A DNA stretch of 32,138 bases from Chara braunii (lineage: Eukaryota; Streptophyta; Charophyceae; Charales; Characeae): positions 3,323,733 through 3,355,870 of the forward strand of contig BFEA01000092.1 of assembly GCA_003427395.1 (NCBI GenBank), in the 5' to 3' direction. Each line of letters begins with the position of its first letter. Position 1 is the stretch's first letter. The notes beneath the pieces were generated by a model, which saw only the letters and a program-made list of their open reading frames with translations, was not told the origin of the DNA and searched no databases. Positions 19,214-28,894 of the stretch are shown in pieces. A program made the translations under genes and the position numbers.

Positions 19214-19900
19214 CATTGTGACAGCCGCAGCCCCACCCCTATTGACAGTTGCATGAACACATGAGGGAAAGATATCATCATGATATCTACTAAACCTACC
19301 CCTAATAGCAATTGTATATCAATTTTGTTGCTGTTATTAATGGTAACTTGGGGAAAGCAAAATCCTCGTGGCAAACCAATCACCCCTTGTCATCATAAAA
19401 AGTTAAAAACCTTATTTAATAACCCGCCGGAGGGGAGAATTTGACTTCCACTGCGCCCCCCCAACTGAGTGTCATATGAATGCACAATTGCTCACCAGAG
19501 TAGTATGACGAGAGGTTAACAGCTGCTGACTGTGCGGATGGAGGTCCCGTCAACCCACCTTGATTTTTCTCTCCCTCCTGCCTTGCCATCCACCTCACGG
19601 GATCCACCAGAACCTTCATTGCACTACGCGATATCCTCCACTCTGCCCCTTGTCCCACCATTCTCTCTCTCTATCCACTACACAATGTTCACTTCTCTGC
19701 AATGTGTCCCACCATCCTCTCTCCCCATCCACTTCAACATCCAATCCCTCGGCTGTTTCCCAATCACCCCGATGATTACCATACCTGTGGCGCAAGCGTG
19801 CGGTGCTGCATGCGGTGCAGTGCGCTGATCACTGATGTGCGGAAAAGAAAAAGAAAGAAAGACAGACAGTGGCCTTGATGTGTGCGCGTGCACGAGCACA
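19214..19900. other. Anonymous, pyrimidine-rich stretch
   Basis: It includes a GATATCATCATGATATC near-palindrome at about 19271 and CT-rich sequence at 19560-19740. There is no recognisable gene. Confidence 0.4.
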
Positions 19901-19904
<4 letters not shown>

Positions 19905-19987
<83 letters not shown>

Positions 19988-19988
19988 N

Positions 19989-20053
<65 letters not shown>
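19905..20053. repeat. (GA)n microsatellite, about 149 bp
   Basis: An essentially perfect GA array with one N near 19987. Arg/Glu and Leu/Ser repeat ORFs over it are artefacts. The true length is uncertain, since such arrays are easily mis-sized in assemblies. Confidence 0.97.
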
Positions 20054-20302
20054 AAACAAGTGGCCCTTTGACATCAATTAGAATTTAGAAACCCCCCCGG
20101 GCCAATCCGAGAAACCCCTGCAGATAATTAGCAAGGGCCTCCTCGCCATCAACGAGACGGTGCTCAAACTCGTAGCAGGGCCGCTGCAGCACGCCGACCA
20201 TATGTGGTGTATATTTCAGCAGTTATGGGACCACTGAGCACATAATTTTCTGGGCAGTAGCAGGCCAACTCACCACGTGATTTTCAGGGCTTCCCTCCTC
20301 TA

Positions 20303-20388
20303 CTGACCAAATGTGGAAAACTAGAATGAATCTTCTGCTAGAACATGGAAGCATACGCTGCCATATGTTTTGTCTTTTGTGCAAGTGG
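20303..20388 (+). repeat. Dispersed repeat, copy 1
   Basis: It shares with 26271-26352 an ordered set of words: AAATGTG.AAAAC, GAATCTTC..CTAGA, CATGGA/TATGGA, GCTGCCAT/CCGCCAT, and TTTTGTCTTTTGTGCA. The copies are roughly 70% alike by eye. In copy 2 this segment is the inside of a long hairpin; here the outer arms are much weaker. Confidence 0.65.
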
Positions 20389-20399
20389 TGACGAGTGGA

Positions 20400-21970
20400 G
20401 CCCGGCCCTTAGGGCCACTGCTCGTAGGAAAAGAAAAACAACAGAAAGAGAGATCTACGGTGGTAAGTAGTTGTGACCCATAACTGCTGGAACACAGACC
20501 TGAATTCGGATCCAGAAGATATATTGCTGGCCTGTTCCTCTCGCATCTGCAATTCAATGAACGTCTTTGCTAAGACGTGAGTGCCGTGCAGATTCTCTGC
20601 TGGGGCCCTTCGGAAAAAAAGCTATGTGCAATTAGGAATACGTGGCCCCAAATTTTCTTTTCTGTGCCCTTAGAATTTTTTTGGAAGGGAGGGGCACGTT
20701 TGGCTCAGCCAGCCATTTGGGAATTTTTTTATTTATTGATGCTATTTATTGGGGTGCGCTGCATCTTGTGCGCGCGCATGATTGCACGTGCGCTATGCTT
20801 GGGATGTGCGGAGTTCGGGCGCACGCGATGTGCCACAGGTATGTTACGTACCTTTCGAAGGCTGATTTTCCAAACCGCCACCAACCGATTTCTGACACTG
20901 ATAAGAGCCTCCATGAAACTACCACCCTCATGATTACCTTTCCCAATTGTTGCAAGGACCAACTTCCCCTCCCATAAACCGGATGGCCACTGAAGAGAAA
21001 TCATCGTCTTTGTAGGTTCGACCGCGGGCATTTTGAACGCCGCCTACATCTTGAGTCCTCTGTTGAATTGGTCTCTCCTCATGTCGCATTCCCAGGGCAC
21101 CACCCTCTTGATTTGGGCCGGGAATGTTCTCCGTCCAGCAATCATTTTGGTCGATCGCAAGCTGTAGTACTATATCCTCTCCCCGCCGTGTGTCCATTCC
21201 CCAGCAGGAAAGGTTGTTATCACCATTGTCATGATCACCTCCATCTCGAGTGCCCGGAGGGGATATCTCATTGCTTGTTTACTCTTGACTGAGCCTGTAT
21301 CTCTCTTAATCTGCATGCTCTTTTCGGCCTCTAAAATGATCTCATCTTTCGGCCGAGGCAGACTACTAATGAGAGACACCCAGAGCAGATTGCTGAAGGA
21401 ACATGAGCGAGAGCGATAGACAGAAATCCAAATTGCAAAATCACGCTGAAGTCCAGATTGTCATGTACCAAGCAGAGGGCACAATGCACCAAGATACCAT
21501 CCAAATAAGAGCAATACAACGAACTCAAATGTCAACGCCGACACTCTCTGGCCACAGCAGCATAGTATCCAATGACGCTCCTAGTGGCACCCGGCGCCCA
21601 GCCCACACTACTCAGTCTCTCTGTCCTATCTACGTTCATGAAACAGGAACACATCGAAGTTGAAGACCAATGTACGTGACGTCAACGACAATGCAGACCG
21701 CCACCTTACATGAGGTACGTGTCTCTCTTCTCTCTCCTCATCCCTCGACTTCCCACAGTGTGCATCCCCGACACCCAAGGACCACCATCGCTGTCACCCT
21801 CTCTGTGCCCAGCAGCCCGGCTATGGCCGCATAGCGCCCGCTGCTGCAGCAGCGCCCCACACCACACTGCGCCCGTGTGCGCCTCTTCCAGGCCCTGGCC
21901 TACCAGCGGCCTCGAGTGCTCAAACCAGCAGCGCTGCCGCCAGCAAGCACATGGCCAGAATATCCTCTGG
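20400..21970. other. Anonymous sequence
   Basis: Overlapping ORFs of 60-118 codons occur on both strands (for example 20577-20933 and 20729-21031), none with a recognisable motif. I see no gene here. Confidence 0.45.
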
Positions 21971-21975
21971 CTGGC

Positions 21976-22006
21976 GAGCTCACTTTCCTTAATGGAAAGT
22001 GAGCTC
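21976..22006. repeat. Perfect 13-bp hairpin
   Basis: GAGCTCACTTTCC-TTAAT-GGAAAGTGAGCTC. It has perfect arms and a 5-base loop, and is isolated in otherwise unremarkable sequence. Confidence 0.85.
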
Positions 22007-22514
22007 TGCTCGCTGTGCCCTGGGCCTGGCAGGCCGAGTTTTCAGTAGCTTGCAGTCGGGCCCCAGTATCTGCGCCCATGCCCAGTTTCTGATACTGGCC
22101 CGGTCCTCGTGCGGTTAGGCACGCCCAAGTAGCCCACGAGGCCCCGAGTGTTCACTGCGATCTCATTGGCTCGTGGCAAGTGTGTGACAAAGAAACTGCA
22201 TTCTCATTGGTCCTTGGCCGCTGAGGGAATTGTCAGCCTCTGGATGTGTGTGCCCAGGGCCTCAACCGAAAGAGCCCTGGGCTCAACTGTATCCTGCAGC
22301 TGCTGCTTCTGGAAAGAGCCAGGGAAGGGTTACGTTGCTCTGTAATCAACTGGCATGCTGCAACTGTCTGGCGCGAGGCCTAGGCCCCTTAAGCTCGCAA
22401 ACAGTCCTCGTCGAAGATCCAGGACCACCGAGAGGTTCCAATGGGCTCTACTTCAGCCCTTCGCCATGATCACATTGGCCAGTACTAAGGCCTTGGCGCA
22501 GATTTTTAGGCCCG

Positions 22515-22575
22515 CCTTCACTTAGGGCGGGCAAGGCCTTTTCCAGCACTGCCGAGGGACTAGATTCCTCGCATT
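22515..22575 (-). repeat. Uninterrupted copy of the host repeat (empty site)
   Basis: The reverse complement reads GCGAGGAATCTAG, CCCTCGGCAGTGCTGG, AAAAGGCCTTGCC, CGCCCTAAGTGAAGG, CGGGCCTAAAAAT. This is the sequence split at 146/8525 by the outer LINE, here continuous and present only once across the target. It acts as a paralogous empty site and confirms the 129-146 / 8507-8524 duplication. Confidence 0.8.
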
Positions 22576-22899
22576 GCTGCAATTTGTGGAGGAATCGTTC
22601 CCAATTACAAATGCAAGCGCACACCGTGCGGGCAACTCCGCACGTACGACGCACAAGCGCACCGGAACGTGTGGCGCACGGCATGTCCGGCGCGCAGGGG
22701 AAATAGGCACCCATAAAAAACGGGGTTGTGGGCCTGTATCGGTGGTCACTTGCGTCCCCTCCGAGAATTTGTTGTAGGATGAAAACAAAACAAAAAAAAA
22801 AAACAAAGCAAGTTGGGTGAGTAATGTCACCACCTAACGGTCAAGTCTGCTGTCCTGGAGACCTATTTGAGCCTATTCCTCATGCCCAATGGGACAAAA

Positions 22900-22916
22900 A
22901 TATATATATATATATT
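22900..22916. repeat. (TA)n microsatellite
   Basis: Eight TA units. Confidence 0.9.
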
Positions 22917-23570
22917 TTATGACTGTACTTGAACAGGATCTGTTCCTTGGGTAGTATAGTGACTAGAGTCTTCTCTATCTACAAAAACAGCAAAAGAGAA
23001 AAGAAGAAAAAAAGAAACTATTGCTCGTGCAGCGCACGGGTGTCGCACAGTGCACAGCCCATCGCAACGCACAGCCGTGTGGCCCCGCCGGCCTGTGCGG
23101 TTGTAAGTACGTTCCCAATTTGTGAGCGCAGTGCTATGACGATTGATCTCAGCTCCTCCCATCCATCGAAAGCATTCTCTTATATTGTTGAAAACCCTGT
23201 GCTGATATGTAGCTCCTCTTGCGTTGATGAATAGGACCAGTACTGCTCTAGACAGAAAGAGGGAAATCATCGAACTATTAAAATAGCCGGCAATGTCTTT
23301 TTGACACTAAGAAGGATGGCACCACAATATCCACAATGAAGAAAAGCGAGTCCCAATGCCACACCAGCTCTCAACGATAGGCCGTTGCTGGAGGCAGTGG
23401 TGACTTTTTCGCAGGCAAAGCATGTTACCTTACTTGAAGATCATCGAATACAACCGTGACAACTTTTTCTTTGCCATTGCATCTTGTTCTGATAGGCCTC
23501 TTTGAACATTTCTTGGGAGCACCAATTTTCCTGACCGTGTGGTGGTCTTCTTTGCGCTAAAGTACCAGCA
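22917..23570. other. Anonymous sequence
   Basis: The overlapping ORFs on both strands (22929-23234 and 22917-23270) carry no motif. Nothing recognisable. Confidence 0.4.
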
Positions 23571-23574
23571 CGGT

Positions 23575-24062
23575 CCAGCAGTACATTTCCCAGCCATTTT
23601 TTCAGAGATGCGGCGTGCATGCTGCCAGCCATTTTTTTGGAGAGGCAGCGTGCATGCTGCCTCGTCGGGCGGAGATTCCCAGGGCGGCGTTTCGCGTCAC
23701 ATCCATCCAGGCAAAACGGGTTGCATGTGAGGCCCGTTTTGCCTGGATGGATGTCCAGCGAAACGGCATTTTGGTACTTCCCACCCGAGAGATGCTTAAT
23801 GGACGACCAAAAATTTGGTGTTTTTCGCCGCACCACCACAAGCAATGTCGTCAAAAAATTCGCGAACAAACAATTCAGCCTCATAATACAAACATAAAAA
23901 AAAAAAAAAAAACAGACGGTCAAATAAAAAACAACAATTTGGGGAAATATGGCAGTTTCGGTGAAAATTTCACCCGAAAATGACACCACCCATTAACCGT
24001 ATGTGTCCCACCCAATGCGGCAGCCGCATCTCCGAAAAAATCGCTGGGAAACGTACTGGTGG
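23575..24062. mobile_element. Inverted-repeat (foldback) element, 488 bp
   Basis: The outer arms 23575-23614 (CCAGCAGTACATTTCCCAGC onward) and 24023-24062 match inversely at 36 of 40 positions. Inside the left half lies a second, very strong hairpin (23700-23753) whose weaker outer stem extends for about 90 bases each way. A 35-bp tandem pair occurs at about 23592-23661 (CAGCCATTTTTT...GTGCATGCTGCC) and a poly-A run at about 23897-23912. No transposase is encoded, so it is presumably non-autonomous. No convincing target duplication was found, so the superfamily is open and the ends may lie a few bases outside. Confidence 0.7.
23700..23753. repeat. Perfect 21-bp hairpin inside foldback element
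   Basis: CATCCATCCAGGCAAAACGGG (23700-23720) pairs perfectly with 23733-23753 around a 12-base loop. Imperfect pairing continues outward (CGTTTCGC / GCGAAACG and beyond). A transcript through it would form a long double-stranded stem. Confidence 0.92.
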
Positions 24063-24188
24063 TTTAATGTGCTTTTGTGTTAGGCAGCTTTTCAAGACAG
24101 ACCTTGCATAACCTTCCAACGTCAGTGAGCGTCTTCTTATCATAGGGCGTGGGGTTCCACGATATCAAACAACTGTTTGTCAGATGCT

Positions 24189-24631
24189 CTATGTGTGGCT
24201 GAAACAAGTATCTTCCATTTCAGATGGCTTGGCCTTGAGCTACGAACGGCGATCTTCTCTCGGTACACGCTGTGGTATGAATCTTCAATCAGTTTACTAT
24301 GTCCTTCAGGCATCTAACCTCACAATTTTCCAAGTCTTCTCATCTGTCAGCCTTCCCTATGTTTCGTAAAGACAAATGTAAATGGCTAGTGAAGAGTCAG
24401 GCTGGCATCCAGCTTTTCCTCTTTCTGGTTCTTCAGGGAGGGCTCTTCTATGCTCTGCATCGTAACCCATATGTGTGGCTTCAATGAATAGCTTCTCTTT
24501 CAGATTAATCCGTCCTCAAGTTCGGATAGCAGATCTTCTCTATGTTCGCAGTGGAGTATGTTCTCTCCTTCAGGCATGTGGACACTTCGCTGACTCTTTC
24601 TTGTCCCTCAGCCATTGGTATGCTTCGCTGG
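24189..24631. repeat. Diverged tandem duplication, period about 280 bp
   Basis: Unit 1 (24189-24367) and unit 2 (24470-24631) share, in order, TATGTGTGGCT, CTTTCAGAT/CATTTCAGAT, a GATCTTCTCT word, CCTTCAGGCAT and TCAGCC.T...TATG.TTCG. Each unit contains several T/C-rich stretches ending in CAG, which resemble splice acceptors, but no exon structure could be established. Confidence 0.6.
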
Positions 24632-24639
24632 GATGGGCA

Positions 24640-25065
24640 ACCCCGCGCCCTGCCCAACATTCAGCACACTCTTCGTCGCAATACAGATCAGAGTGCGGGC
24701 GTGGCTGATGATATTAGGCAGGGTTGAAATTCCGGGGCAAAACCGGAATTTCCTGCATCAGTCCAAGGGGTCCAATCTGAGTTAGGGGGCAAATACATGG
24801 GTGAAAAAAAAAGGAGAAAAAGGTCACAATCAGTCCAAAAGGTGAGGGCTCTGGGGTTGTACCGAGCGGCCCTGGAGGGTCTGAACCAAAAATGGATAAT
24901 GGCCCGGCAAATTCAGAAGTCCGAGACCCTCTTAGATCACGGCATTCACTACTTTTTCTTTTTGACTACCCTTGATCGCATGGCCAAGGAGGTCGTAGCA
25001 TCGGCACGTGGAAATTCTCCACCGTGACAGCTGTTTGTCAGAAAGCACATACTGCACCTTGATAC
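24640..25065 (+). pseudogene. Unidentified coding module, copy 1
   Basis: It aligns with 28895-29612. The first part ends in the frame GVADDIRQG followed by TGA (24724-24726); the other copy ends GMAEDFRRG-TGA at the same place once a short insertion there is skipped. Next comes a perfect hairpin, GAAATTCCGG-GGCAAAA-CCGGAATTTC (24726-24752). The second part (frame from ATG 24797 to TGA about 25027) reads RAALEGLNQKW, then TTLDRMAKEVVASARGN; the other copy reads SEGPNQIG and TTLDQTAKEALGRARGN. Conservation of TTLD..AKE....ARGN between such diverged copies suggests a formerly coding sequence. I do not recognise the family. It may belong to a mobile element. Confidence 0.5.
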
Positions 25066-25166
25066 CCTAGCAGGCTAGCTGTTACATACTTCAATGAGTA
25101 TGGGCAGAACCAAAGATCAACCAATATAGGATGAGCATGTATGCAGCGGAAGTCTGATAACGAACT

Positions 25167-25206
25167 GACTCACATAGACCGACTCACATAGACTGACTCA
25201 CATAGC
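25167..25206. repeat. 14-bp tandem repeat, three copies
   Basis: GACTCACATAGACC, GACTCACATAGACT, GACTCACATAGC in succession. Confidence 0.9.
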
Positions 25207-25374
25207 ATCACTCCACACACATACAATCGTGAGATGGTGGGGTCTGAGCCATACAAAGAAGGTGCTCAGCCCCGTACACAACATACACAGATGAATGGGG
25301 GAGGAGAGNCGAAGGAGGTGGGGTAGGTAGACAGCACTGAAAGTCACCGAGATAGAATCTGATAGGTCACCGAT

Positions 25375-25528
25375 ATGGTAGTCCAAAATGTCATCCAACA
25401 AGATCAAAGTGTCGAGGACGATAGGTCACCAATGTCGGAGGTACAGAGTCCAAATGTAACCGGTGTCCGAACTGTGATGCAGCCGAGTATCAGCCCCAAC
25501 AATCTCCAAGTCTCCAATCAGGTAAGTA
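25375..25528 (+). other. Possible exon ending at consensus splice donor (plus strand)
   Basis: An open frame from ATG 25375 encodes about 50 residues rich in Ser, Val, Gln and Asn (for example NNLQVSNQ). It reaches ATCAG|GTAAGTACC at about 25517-25529, a perfect 5' splice-site match. Beyond that the frame runs into a GAA/GAG repeat, so the longer ORF is not believable as protein. No acceptor or partner exon was identified. It resembles in layout the donor-terminated frames at 16699 and 18661 on the other strand. Confidence 0.2.
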
Positions 25529-25590
25529 CCACAGTCTCATATCACCGAAGTCCAACTCTGATCTCTGTCCAACTGGATAGTCTCCAATCT

Positions 25591-25679
25591 GAAGAAGAAG
25601 ACGAAGAAGAAGAAGAAGAGGAAGAAGAAGAGGAAGAAGAAGAAGAGGGAGGAGAAGAAGAGGAGAGAGAGAGAGAGAG
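25591..25679. repeat. GAA/GAG-rich microsatellite
   Basis: An imperfect purine trinucleotide array passing into GA repeats. The Glu-rich frame is an artefact of it. Confidence 0.93.
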
Positions 25680-25844
25680 GGGACTGGCGAGGGAGAGGAG
25701 GAGAGATCCTCCAAGCTCCCAGTACCTCAGGCGGCAATAGCCGCCGTGCTGGTTCAGTCGCCCTGCCGCTGCTCCGCTCGCTGCTGCGCTCCTGCTTCAG
25801 CCCCTGCGCTAAGTTTAGCGCATCAAAACAGCGCTCTGGCGCTG

Positions 25845-25923
25845 ACCATACCGTACCGGTATAGTGCCGGTAGGTCGATNCCTCTACTGAGGCAGGTACC
25901 GGTACTTATACCGGTAGGCCATG
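25845..25923. repeat. TACCGGTA hairpin, about 78 bp
   Basis: The left arm CCATACCGTACCGGTATAGT and the reverse complement of the right arm CCATGGCCTACCGGTATAAG pair along about 28 bases around a short centre containing an N (25880). It could be a minimal foldback element or the remnant of one. Confidence 0.65.
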
Positions 25924-26165
25924 GTCTGGCCTCAATGCTGCGAGGCCAGGCCAGACCCTGGACCGTCCAGATGGACGGTTCAGCCTCCATCGGCAGGTGG
26001 CAGCCTCAAGAGCGCCGCCAGGCCCAAACAAAGTGTCGTTTGGGCCTACCCGCTGGGCTGAGTGCAAAAATCAGGCCTTTAGGGCCTGTGACCCTCAAAG
26101 GTCGGGCCTTTAGGCCCTGGTGTGTCCCTCCGGCCCTAAGTCGGGTCCGGTAGGACCCGTGTGAC
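25924..26165. repeat. GGCC-rich inverted-word cluster
   Basis: Many self-complementary words occur: GGACCGTCCAGATGGACGGTTC, AGGCCCAAAC...GTTTGGGCCT, GGCCTTTAGGGCC and GGGCCTTTAGGCCC, and GGTCCGGTAGGACC. It resembles the subterminal region of a DNA transposon and shares GGGCCTAAA/TTTAGGCCC words with the host repeat at 8535 and 22510. No element ends were found. Confidence 0.5.
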
Positions 26166-26248
26166 TCGAAGATGTAACACTAGCACCAATGCCGCCACAA
26201 GCACAAATTGCTTATCTTACACCAATGGTATTGTAATGGGGGTTCCAA

Positions 26249-26377
26249 CATGGGGCCTCGCTGCACTACTCTAGAAATGTGCAAAACGAGAGTGAATCTT
26301 CCACTAGATTATGGAGAGATACACCGCCATGATTTTTGTCTTTTGTGCATGTCGAGAGTAGTGCAGCGAGGCCCATG
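26249..26377 (+). repeat. Long hairpin, about 129 nt (dispersed repeat copy 2)
   Basis: The arm at 26249-26272 (CATGGGGCCTCGCTGCACTA onward) pairs with 26355-26377 perfectly except for one bulged base. Imperfect pairing, including G-U pairs, extends about 18 bases further inward. The inner part is related to 20303-20388. It could be a MITE or a miRNA-like precursor; sequence alone cannot decide. Confidence 0.75.
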
Positions 26378-26786
26378 GTGTGTGCTGCTGACTACGGTAA
26401 CACTGCGAAATCTGACTGGGGGAAGACAACCTGAGGGGAGTCGAAGTGATCATCACGAGCCCATGGCCTCCAAAGTGGCAGGCTGTGGGTGGGTTATACA
26501 TATAAACTCGGTCCGTATGCGATAGAGCACTCCTTCGTTCGCACCGTAGTAGACAGCACCTTCGTTCGCTGCAGGGAACTTGGGAAGACGCTACGGCACA
26601 CATGAAGTTCGAGCACAGGCATCTGAGGCATGTGCCCGAGCAAAGATCCATGAGTAACGAAAACGACTCCATACACCGACCACGTGTTAGCTGATCTCTG
26701 TACCTGACAGTACCCAGAATCAAAACATAATTGTACTTTGGTAAAAAAAGGAAAAAGGGAGAGAGAAAAAAAAAACAATCAATCTC

Positions 26787-26965
26787 TTTTTTTTTTTTTT
26801 NTTTTTTTNTTTTTTTTGGGTTAAGAGCCCATGTGTAAGCCCTCCATTCCGGTGGTGGTAAGAGAACCACCAGAATCGAGGTCTTATCTGTCGGGCTGCT
26901 CCATCTATTGGTGGGGAGCGGCACCTGCTGGAAACAGGGTCCAGCGTCCCTTGAATACAACATTG
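26787..26965 (-). mobile_element. SINE-like element, copy A (minus strand)
   Basis: Read on the minus strand it starts with GGGACGCTGGACCCTGTTTC and CAGCAGGTGCCGCTCCCCAC, then CAATAGATGGAG. It continues through a hairpin (GGTGGTTCTCTTACCACC region) and ends in a long A tail (poly-T 26787-26817 with two N). The head is shared with 27832-27881 and 30753-30800. Common head, hairpin, A tail and short length suggest a SINE. No tRNA-type A/B boxes were recognised. Confidence 0.5.
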
Positions 26966-27153
26966 AAAACGAAACATCGAAGTCATTTTGGCGCAGGCTG
27001 TGCCTATATCTTTGCCTCCCGGGCCCATAAATTTCTTCAATCGCAAACGGACACACTTGCATATATAAAGGAAACCAAGCTGCGCGCGGTGGTACACTCC
27101 CTGTAGCTTGACTGTCTGACTCGAATTGTGTCAGAGAAAGGTGAAGAGGATGC

Positions 27154-27267
27154 AAGAAGAAGAAGAAGAAGAAGAAGAAGAAGAAGAAGAAGAAGAAGAG
27201 AAGGAAGAAGAAGAAGAAGACTTAGAAGAAGAAGAAGAAGAAGAAGAAGAAGAAGAAGAAGAAGAAA
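27154..27267. repeat. (GAA)n microsatellite
   Basis: About 38 mostly perfect GAA units. The Glu-rich and Ser-rich frames over it are artefacts. Confidence 0.96.
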
Positions 27268-27830
27268 TTAGCATGAAGCAAGTAGGCGGGAAGCCGGCTT
27301 CTGTATGGGTGAATTCAAACTGTTGTCGGAAAGCGTGCATAACCGACTATGTTTATAAAAAAGAAAGAAAAGAAAAGGAACTAACTAATGTGATTCTTCA
27401 CGTGACTCTTTCCCGACCACAGCACAGACTTGATTCCTGGAATATCAAGAACAACTTTGAAATTGCACCCCCATCCATGCAAATCCGGAGACAGACCCTG
27501 CATATTTTTGGATGGTCTCCAAAGAGAGACTTTTGGTTGAAAAGAGAGATTTTTGGTTGAAATTTTGGTATTGTAATGGGTTTTCTACCAGGGTAATTAC
27601 GGGCCATGGATCGTCATGGCGCAAAGATGATTGTAATCCGCTGCTGTTCACTCTGGTTGATTGACTTACCGTGAGGGCACGGGTGCGCAGCCCTTAGTTT
27701 GTTTGTTGATGTGGTTGGGGAAGGGTAAGGTAGTGATTATGTTGTGCGTATGTTTTGTCACGTTTGCTATACACAGCTCGAAGAGTGTGTGTGGGGGGGG
27801 TTCTGGCTGGTGCTTTATTCACGATGTTCA
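27268..27830. other. Anonymous sequence
   Basis: Contains a short tandem duplication AGAGAGA.TTTTGGTTGAAA (27524-27563) and the 14-base word GGTATTGTAATGGG, also at about 26227. No gene recognised. Confidence 0.4.
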
Positions 27831-27831
27831 T

Positions 27832-27890
27832 GGCACGCTTGACCCAGTTTCCAGCAGGTGCTGCTCCCCTCCAAATAGACAGGAGAATGT
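27832..27890 (+). repeat. SINE-like head, copy C (partial)
   Basis: GGCACGCTTGACCCAGTTTC, CAGCAGGTGCTGCTCCCCTC matches the head of copies A and B. It is followed by a GT/GA microsatellite in place of the body and tail. Confidence 0.6.
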
Positions 27891-27910
27891 GTGTGCGCAT
27901 GCGTGCGCGT

Positions 27911-27915
<5 letters not shown>

Positions 27916-27999
<84 letters not shown>
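27916..27999. repeat. Compound (GT)n(GA)n microsatellite
   Basis: GT array to 27950, then GA array to 27999, both nearly perfect. Confidence 0.96.
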
Positions 28000-28004
<5 letters not shown>

Positions 28005-28205
28005 CAGCATGCAGCATGTCAGTGGTGGGGAGCACAAGGGCAGGCGCTGACCTCCAAAGAAAAAGAGAAGGTAATGTTCTATTGGAATAGGTGAGTTTTT
28101 TTTCCTTCGAAATTCGAATAGAAAGGGCACATGTTGTATTTTTCGAATACAACGCACACATGTTTTATTCGAAGTGCTGTTCTATTCGATAAAAGTGGAC
28201 CCACA

Positions 28206-28395
28206 CCGTTTCGATTTTGAAATGTCCAACTCAAGGATCACGGCCTCCACGGCCTCCACGGCCTCCCACGCCGTTTCGATTTTGAAATGTCCAACTCAAG
28301 GATCACGGCCTCCACGGCCTCCACGGCCTCCCACGCCGTTTCGATTTTGAAATTTCCAACTCAAGGACCGCGGCGTCCTCAGCCTCCTATGGGCA
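28206..28395. repeat. 65-bp tandem repeat, three copies
   Basis: The units begin CCGTTTCGATTTTGAAATGT at 28206 and 28271, and with one T in place of G at 28336. Within each unit, CCACGGCCT is itself repeated. Units 1 and 2 are identical; unit 3 diverges after about 40 bases. Confidence 0.95.
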
Positions 28396-28890
28396 GCTAC
28401 TGGTGCTTCACATGCCCCGCCCCTTGCTAAGCACTCACCTCAAAGTTGCCCACCCTCCTGAACGACCACTAACGTTGGAAGTTGACTTGACGTTGAAGGT
28501 CTCAAGGGCATAAAACGCAACGGTTACCTTGAAGGGCTGTGAACATACAGCTCTTCGTCATCTGGTTCTTTGGAAGGGCTCTTCTCTGTGACTGGTTTTT
28601 AGTTTTTTTGTCAACTTCTTCTCAATTGTTTGGCTTGTTGTCTTAACAATATTAAATCATGTACGACTGCCTGAATGTCATTTCTTGGTGATTGGATCTC
28701 CTTCTCATGTCTTCGTTGTCATCTTCTGTTATTCTTAATTCTCTGTTCACATTTTCTCGACCTATTCTTCACTCTCTAGAGTTGAATCACATAGGCTTCC
28801 TCATCTTGCCTCCTCAGAATAAGGGAAACCCTTCAGCATTTAATGATGTGACGGTGATGGGAAACCTCACACCCGTGCAGCGTTCAACAC
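28396..28890. other. Anonymous sequence
   Basis: T/C-rich stretches such as TTGCCTCCTCAG (about 28808) resemble splice acceptors, but no gene model is supportable. Confidence 0.4.
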
Positions 28891-28894
28891 CCCT

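Noticed and set aside
19835-20088. Arg/Glu and Leu/Ser repeat ORFs on both strands
   Set aside because: They are six-frame readings of a GA microsatellite with an N inside.
26304-27155. 283-codon minus-strand ORF, the second longest non-LINE frame
   Set aside because: It passes through poly-T with N, a SINE-like copy and a hairpin; its length is chance plus homopolymer.
27126-27560. 144-codon Glu-rich ORF
   Set aside because: The long acidic run is a GAA microsatellite; the flanking residues show no family and no codon structure.
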